Assembly (NCBI GenBank): GCA_013393545.1
Contig: JABXHG010000193.1
Span: 1 to 20,075 of the forward strand
Direction of reading: 5' to 3'
From: Alteromonadaceae bacterium
GTDB taxonomy: Bacteria; Pseudomonadota; Gammaproteobacteria; Pseudomonadales; Oleiphilaceae
DNA: 20,075 bases
Shown: in pieces, positions 16,901 through 20,075 of the stretch
Position numbering within the stretch: the stretch's first letter is position 1
Layout: every line of letters begins with the position of its first letter
Position numbers and translations under genes: made by a program
The notes under the pieces: generated by a model
Database searches by the model: none
Seen by the model: the letters and a program-made list of their open reading frames with translations, nothing else
Told to the model about the DNA's origin: nothing

Positions 16901-17421
16901 TCAGTGGCATGCTGAATCACCCTATCAGCGTACACTCCACTCAGGGTAGAGGCAGCACATTCGGCATTACCGTTCCTCTGGCGGCCACTGAGAAGAAGGC
17001 AGACAACGAAACACCAACGCAAAGCTCTCGCAGGGTTTCCAGCCTTGGCGGTTTGCATGTTCTTTGTATCGACAATGATGCAACTATACTCCAGGGGATG
17101 GTGGCGTTGCTGGGCAACTGGAAGTGCGAGGTAACCGCTGCCCGCAGCCTTGAAGATGCATTGGAAAAACTTGATAAAAGTGGGCCGGATATCATACTGG
17201 CTGACTACCAACTGGACGACGACCGCAATGGTCTGGATGCCATGGATGCGATCCGGGAAGCTTTGGGCACAACCATCTCGGGTATTCTGATTACCGGCTA
17301 TATGGCGCCTGAGGTGCGCGAAGACGCCATCAGCCGGGGCTATCAGGTTCTGTATAAACCGGTGAAACCGGCGGCCTTGAGGGCCCTCGTCAATAAACAA
17401 ATCAAGCAGAAGCACCCATGA
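13906..17421 (+). CDS. SLC5-STAC-PAS hybrid sensor histidine kinase (CrbS/MxtR-like)
   Basis: 1171-residue inner-membrane hybrid kinase. Residues 1-525 are a sodium:solute-symporter (SLC5) domain with many membrane helices. A STAC-like linker (about 556-640, VSDLQALADRFMGEERAESVFRAYERR) and a PAS domain (about 650-765) follow, then a coiled coil (LEQRVRERTQELQ). The HisKA domain has SASHDLLQPLNAARLF with H819. HATPase follows with N929 region NFLSNATRYTE, DTGPGM and GLGLGLAI. A C-terminal receiver (about 1050-1170) has D1056, phospho-acceptor D1100 and KPVKP. This layout is that of CrbS/MxtR, which control acetate uptake and acs in Vibrio and Pseudomonas. Its stop overlaps the next start (ATGA). 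A weak AGGA lies 12 bases before the ATG. Confidence 0.92.
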   Translation: MISAWLLVLISISYISVLFFVAWAGDKHPGLYRRRTSRSHIYALSLAVYFTSWTFYGAVGRASQEGFAFLPIYLGPLLAFIFFAPLLRRIIFISKRNNSTSIADFIASRYGKSQLLGAMVALFALFGSVPYIALQLKAIAMGFNVLSATGSGYEQLSPAAWNDSAWYITLALAVFTVLFGTRHLESTEHHRGMIQAVAFESLIKLVAFAAVGLFVGYGLFNGFGDLFTRVQQANLLGTLTTDHVEAPAFITQTLIAMLAIVCLPRQFHVMVVENTDHRDFQVARWAMPIYLLIASAFVLPIAAAGLLSPELTGIDPDIIILQLPIMAGKEWLAVLAFLGGGSAAAAMVIVCSVAIATMISNEIVMPGLLKFFRLGMNRRNDLSFLLLTIRRVAIFVVLLTAYGFYRMAGADYSLTAFGLLSFAAAAQFGPALVGGILWREGNLTGAAWGLGLGFLMWCYTLLLPALASTGWISTTLIEHGLLGWEWTRPTALFGSQLDQTSHGILWSLGINTTVYTFLSLVTRQRIREKIQVAAFFHLPHPKDDSAQQQSWQGQIPVSDLQALADRFMGEERAESVFRAYERRNATKLYAHRPASNHLMKYVERQLASVIGASTARVVLESTLTGRDMQIEDVVSIVDEASQAMTFSRELLQSAIENISLGVSVVNHRQQLVVWNHRYLEMFNYPNGFVRVGRPVEDLMRYNLTSANLPARRIDEIIKNRCDSMRKGEAAAYERQRPDGTVVRIEGSPIPGGGYVTTYQDVTTMRRTEQALKETNIYLEQRVRERTQELQVINEQMLKAKSVAEQANQSKTRFLASASHDLLQPLNAARLFTSALSGKVIEGETRELVSHIDSSLGAAEEIISTLLDISKLDAGALEADISNFNINDLLRHLATEFSAIAKDQGVDLHVVPSSAWVRSDAKLLRRVIQNFLSNATRYTESGKILLGCRRLNGYLRIEVSDTGPGMSEEQLTHVFEEFRRFQHGRDQKGLGLGLAIVDRISGMLNHPISVHSTQGRGSTFGITVPLAATEKKADNETPTQSSRRVSSLGGLHVLCIDNDATILQGMVALLGNWKCEVTAARSLEDALEKLDKSGPDIILADYQLDDDRNGLDAMDAIREALGTTISGILITGYMAPEVREDAISRGYQVLYKPVKPAALRALVNKQIKQKHP

Positions 17422-19067
17422 ATAAATCCGAACAGCGAGAATTGGCCAATCCTTTTGGCAAGCTGACGTTTCTGGTGGTCGATGACTTTGAGAATTTTCG
17501 CCTGTCCATGCGCCAGATGCTACGCAGTTGTGGCGCAGACAAAATAGAGCTGGTCGGCAACGCCAGTGCCGCCATCCAGTACTGCAGCTACAATCACGTT
17601 GATGTGGTGCTGTGCGACTATAACCTTGGCGAAGGAAAAAACGGCCAGCAAATCCTTGAGGAGCTTCGGCACAAGAAATTACTCAAGCGATCCTCGCTCT
17701 TTCTCATGGTCACGGCAGAAACTTCGAAAGAGATGGTCATGGGTGCCCGGGAATATCAACCGGACGCCTATCTGACCAAACCCATCAACCGGGCCGTACT
17801 GGAAAAGCGTCTGGGCAGCCTTATCCAGCAGCGTCACACCCTTTTGCCCATCAATCGGGAAATTGATCACGAGAACTATCCAAAGGCAATTTCTCTGTGT
17901 CTCGAAATGCTGCCGAAGGAACCTCGATATAAAACCTGGCTGATGAAGACTCTGGGCGAGCTGTACCTTCAGGTCGGTGATCTGGCCCATGCACAGAAGG
18001 TTTACGACGATGTGCTGGGGCAGCGTGAGCTGTCCTGGGCTCGGCTGGGTCGCTGTCGGGTATTGCTTTTAAATAAGCACTACGACGAAGCCATCCAGGA
18101 TCTCAGGGCGCTGGTGGACAAACATCCGGACTACATGGAAGCCTACGACCTCCTGGCCGCCACCTACGAGCAGCAAGGCAAGCTGAGCCAGTCTCAGAGG
18201 GTGTTGGAGAAAGCTGCCGAGCACTCCCCCAATGCCCTGCTGCGCCAGAAACATCTGGCCAAAGTGGCCGATGCCAACCAGGACATGGATACCGCCTCGG
18301 AGGCCTGGCGCCGCACGGTCACCCTTGGTACTTACTCGATTCACGACAGTCCGGAACATTATTTGTCCCTGGCCCAGAGCCTTTCCGATCTTAGCGAGGG
18401 CAGTGTGGAGGAAGGCGCTTCGGATCAAGCGGCCGAGGCGCTGAACGTGCTCTCCAAAATGGAAAAACGTTTTCCGGATAATGAGGAATTACCACTGCGC
18501 AGCAAAATTATCCAAAGCCGGGTGCATGCCGGCCAGGGCAACCAGCGCGAAGCCCAAAAACTGCTGTCTCAGGTATCATCCGAGTTAAAGGACTCCGGAA
18601 ACTATTCCGCCGAGACCGGCCTGGATTACGCCAAGACACTGTTTCGGCTCGGTCGTGACCAGGAAGCCAAGGATCTTCTGGGCGAACTGGCGGCACGCTT
18701 TGAACATGACAGCGACATTATTCAACAGATCGAAAGTCTTCTGGACGAGCCCGTCGGGTATCGTCAGAAAATCAAGGCCCGGGGCCTTAACCGTGACGGC
18801 ATCAAGGCGTTTGAGGAAGGGGATCTGGATGCCGCCGTTGCCACGTTCGAAAAGGCACTGGAGATCGTTCCAGACCATGCAGCCTTGAACCTGAACCTGG
18901 TTCAGGTACTGCTCAAGAAATGCGAGCAACAACCTCGAGCTACCAGCGCGGACCTGATCAACAGCTGCCGCCAACGGATGAAGCGCCTTGAGTCGTTACC
19001 GGAGCAACACCGCCAATACCGACGCTACCAGGCTCTGAGCCAGAAACTGAAAGGATTAAACGCATGA
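17418..19067 (+). CDS. Receiver-TPR response regulator
   Basis: 549-residue cytoplasmic protein. A receiver domain (about 14-135) has FLVVDDFENF acidic residues, phospho-acceptor D67 in VVLCDYNLG, the VTAE threonine/serine position and TKP lysine near 120. The rest is helical tetratricopeptide-like repeats: YKTWLMKTLGELYLQVGDLAHAQKVYDDVL, a second group LGRCRVLLLNKHYDEAIQDLRALVDKHPDYMEAYDLLAATYEQQGKLSQSQRVLEKA, and a later one RDGIKAFEEGDLDAAVATFEKALEIVPDHAALNLNLVQVLL. There is no DNA-binding or enzymatic domain, so output is presumably by protein contact. ATGA overlaps join it to the sensor gene before and the kinase gene after. Related receiver-TPR proteins occur in Shewanella and Vibrio, as I recall. 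Confidence 0.9.
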   Translation: MNKSEQRELANPFGKLTFLVVDDFENFRLSMRQMLRSCGADKIELVGNASAAIQYCSYNHVDVVLCDYNLGEGKNGQQILEELRHKKLLKRSSLFLMVTAETSKEMVMGAREYQPDAYLTKPINRAVLEKRLGSLIQQRHTLLPINREIDHENYPKAISLCLEMLPKEPRYKTWLMKTLGELYLQVGDLAHAQKVYDDVLGQRELSWARLGRCRVLLLNKHYDEAIQDLRALVDKHPDYMEAYDLLAATYEQQGKLSQSQRVLEKAAEHSPNALLRQKHLAKVADANQDMDTASEAWRRTVTLGTYSIHDSPEHYLSLAQSLSDLSEGSVEEGASDQAAEALNVLSKMEKRFPDNEELPLRSKIIQSRVHAGQGNQREAQKLLSQVSSELKDSGNYSAETGLDYAKTLFRLGRDQEAKDLLGELAARFEHDSDIIQQIESLLDEPVGYRQKIKARGLNRDGIKAFEEGDLDAAVATFEKALEIVPDHAALNLNLVQVLLKKCEQQPRATSADLINSCRQRMKRLESLPEQHRQYRRYQALSQKLKGLNA

Positions 19068-19744
19068 CCGACCAGAACATCGATTTTTCCATGGTACTGG
19101 CCTCAGCCGTGCACGACATGAAAAATTCTCTGGGCATGTTGATTAACAGCCTGGACGAACTGCGCGGCGAGTATCAAAAGGCGCTGGCCCATTCGAACCA
19201 GTTCAACATGCTCCAGTACGAAGCGGAGCGGATGCATAACGATCTGGTTCAGTTGCTGGGCATCTATCGCCTGGGCCAGGACAACCTGGTTGCCAATGTC
19301 GACGAGCACTTTGTCCCGGACTTCCTGTCCGAGCAACTGGCCCGACACATACCCCTGCTCGACGGTCTGGGTATCGAGTATTCCATCGATGCGGAGGATA
19401 TTAACGGCTTCTTCGACGAGCATCTTCTAACCGGTGTGCTGAACAACACTATCAATAATGCCATTCGGTACACCAAAAGCCAGATACGCCTGACAGCGCG
19501 GGAAGAAGACGGTTATCTGGTGTTAGGCGTGGAGGACGATGGAAGAGGCTACCCCGAGAGCATGCAGCACACAGGCACCCTCAGCTTCAAATCACTGGAC
19601 TTCAAGGGTGGCAGTACCAGTCTGGGACTCTACTTTGCGTCATCCATTGCAGCGATGCACACGGAAGGAGAGCGTAGCGGCTCTATCAAGCTGCACAATG
19701 GCAGTGAGCTTGGTGGTGGGGTGTTTGAGATTTGGTTGCCTTAG
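19064..19744 (+). CDS. Small soluble sensor histidine kinase
   Basis: 226-residue kinase without a membrane segment or sensor domain. The dimerisation/phospho-acceptor helix is right at the N-terminus: SAVHDMKNSLGMLINSLDEL with H17. A second helix follows (QYEAERMHNDLVQLLGIYRLGQ). The ATP-binding domain has the N box NNTINNAIRYT (N132), G1 box DDGRGYP, and G2 box STSLGLYFASSIAAMH. All catalytic motifs are therefore present. It starts in an ATGA overlap with the receiver-TPR gene and is last in the operon. The receiver-TPR protein is the natural phosphotransfer partner, and its input may come from the upstream hybrid sensor; both are inferences from position. Confidence 0.88.
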   Translation: MTDQNIDFSMVLASAVHDMKNSLGMLINSLDELRGEYQKALAHSNQFNMLQYEAERMHNDLVQLLGIYRLGQDNLVANVDEHFVPDFLSEQLARHIPLLDGLGIEYSIDAEDINGFFDEHLLTGVLNNTINNAIRYTKSQIRLTAREEDGYLVLGVEDDGRGYPESMQHTGTLSFKSLDFKGGSTSLGLYFASSIAAMHTEGERSGSIKLHNGSELGGGVFEIWLP

Positions 19745-19756
19745 AAGAGCCCTCAG

Positions 19757-19773
19757 GCAGTGCTACGCACTGC
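19757..19773. repeat. Perfect 7-bp hairpin after the signalling operon
   Basis: GCAGTGC and GCACTGC flank the triplet TAC, giving a perfect stem with a minimal loop, 12 bases after the kinase stop. No U-tract follows directly. It may protect the 3' end of the mRNA or add to the terminator just downstream. Confidence 0.6.
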
Positions 19774-19776
19774 AAC

Positions 19777-19837
19777 GATGACCCGGCCCGGAGCGAGATG
19801 CACCGGGCTCACACTACCGTAAGGTCATCACTTTTTT
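19777..19837 (+). terminator. Probable terminator of the signalling operon
   Basis: An outer stem GATGACC (19777-19783) / GGTCATC (19823-19829) encloses an inner stem GCCCGG (19786-19791) / CCGGGC (19803-19808). AC and then TTTTTT (19832-19837) follow. The long asymmetric internal loop makes it less standard than a simple hairpin, but position and the U-tract fit transcription end for the plus-strand genes. Confidence 0.6.
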
Positions 19838-19846
19838 CCCAGCCAC

Positions 19847-19881
19847 AAAAAAACCCCAACATCGGAGATGCTGGGGTTTTT
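19847..19881 (-). terminator. rRNA operon terminator (possibly bidirectional)
   Basis: CCCCAACATC (19854-19863) and GATGCTGGGG (19867-19876) flank GGA. Read on the minus strand the stem is complete with one G-U pair and is followed by seven U residues. On the plus strand it has an A-C mismatch and five U residues, so it is weaker. It lies 12-17 bases after the 3' end of the 5S rRNA gene. Confidence 0.88.
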
Positions 19882-19892
19882 GGAATAAGGAG

Positions 19893-20007
19893 CCTGACGA
19901 TGACCTACTCTCGCATGGGCGAACCACACTACCATCGGCGCAGGACTGTTTCACTTCAGAGGTCCTGGTGGGCTCAGGTGGTTCCAGTCCGCTGGGGTCG
20001 TCAGGCA
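19893..20007 (-). rRNA. rrf: 5S ribosomal RNA, with aberrant loop C
   Basis: The minus strand begins TGCCTGACGACC and ends CATCGTCAGG, so the terminal helix pairs over eight bases. The segments GGAACCACCTGA, GAAGTGAAAC, GCGCCGATGGTAGTGTGG and GCGAGAGTAGG are clear 5S landmarks, and helix II is intact (GCGGACTG with CAGTCC-T-GC). Length ~115 is slightly short because helix IV has a TTCG-capped short arm. The near-universal loop C sequence CCGAAC is replaced by AGGACC. This could be a real variant, a degenerate copy or sequence error near a contig end. The gene would be the last of a minus-strand 16S-23S-5S operon lying off the window. Confidence 0.85.
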
Positions 20008-20075
20008 AAAACGTTTACCACTGGGAGACGGCATGTGACGGGGCAGTGGATTCTCGATGTGTCGCTCCGTTTGGG
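20008..20075 (-). other. Upstream flank of 5S rRNA, probable 23S-5S spacer
   Basis: 68 bases between the 5S 5' end and the window edge. By position this should be 23S-5S spacer of a minus-strand rRNA operon, but no 23S 3' end sequence is recognised. The tract AAAAACGTTTACC next to the 5S gene is plausible spacer; nothing else can be said. Confidence 0.4.

Overview
The window looks like a chromosomal piece of a marine gammaproteobacterium, most likely Marinobacter or a close relative. This rests on the dnaE-accA-tilS gene order, GC-rich coding sequence, DUF2069 and DUF3080 proteins of the Pseudomonas/Marinobacter type, and the symporter/SLC5-kinase neighbourhood. The genus call is from memory of these families; no search was run. 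No mobile element, CRISPR array or tRNA gene was seen. Both ends look like contig ends: the first ~115 bases have an abnormal purine-rich composition, and the right end runs into an rRNA operon.

Left part (143-6032, minus strand): a housekeeping block read right to left, dnaE (DNA polymerase III alpha), accA (acetyl-CoA carboxylase alpha) and tilS (tRNA-Ile lysidine synthase); tilS starts inside the end of accA. Divergent from dnaE is a small DUF2069 membrane protein (6179-6541). It converges with a minus-strand pair, a DUF3080 lipoprotein (6552-7598) and an Smr-domain protein (7638-8219).

Middle part (8399-13269, plus strand): a cNMP-binding/CBS/DUF294 nucleotidyltransferase-like protein and a DnaQ-type exonuclease form a pair. 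A 190-base AT-rich regulatory gap follows, holding a possible 24-codon leader ORF, and then the two-subunit sodium:solute symporter (DUF4212 small subunit plus VC_2705-type large subunit). The symporter has the codon use of a highly expressed gene and ends at a strong intrinsic terminator.

Right part (13372-19744, plus strand): a signalling operon that starts 14 bases after that terminator. It encodes an unrecognised two-TM protein, a 1171-residue SLC5-STAC-PAS-kinase-receiver hybrid sensor of the CrbS/MxtR type (acetate switch in Vibrio/Pseudomonas), a receiver-TPR protein, and a small soluble histidine kinase. The last three are joined by ATGA overlaps. The whole 8.4-19.7 kb stretch reads as a solute (probably acetate or another short carboxylate) uptake and sensing locus. 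No DNA-binding output protein is encoded here, so either the receiver-TPR protein acts through protein contacts or the true regulator lies elsewhere.

The right end (19745-20075) holds two terminator-like structures and a minus-strand 5S rRNA whose loop C departs from the near-universal sequence.
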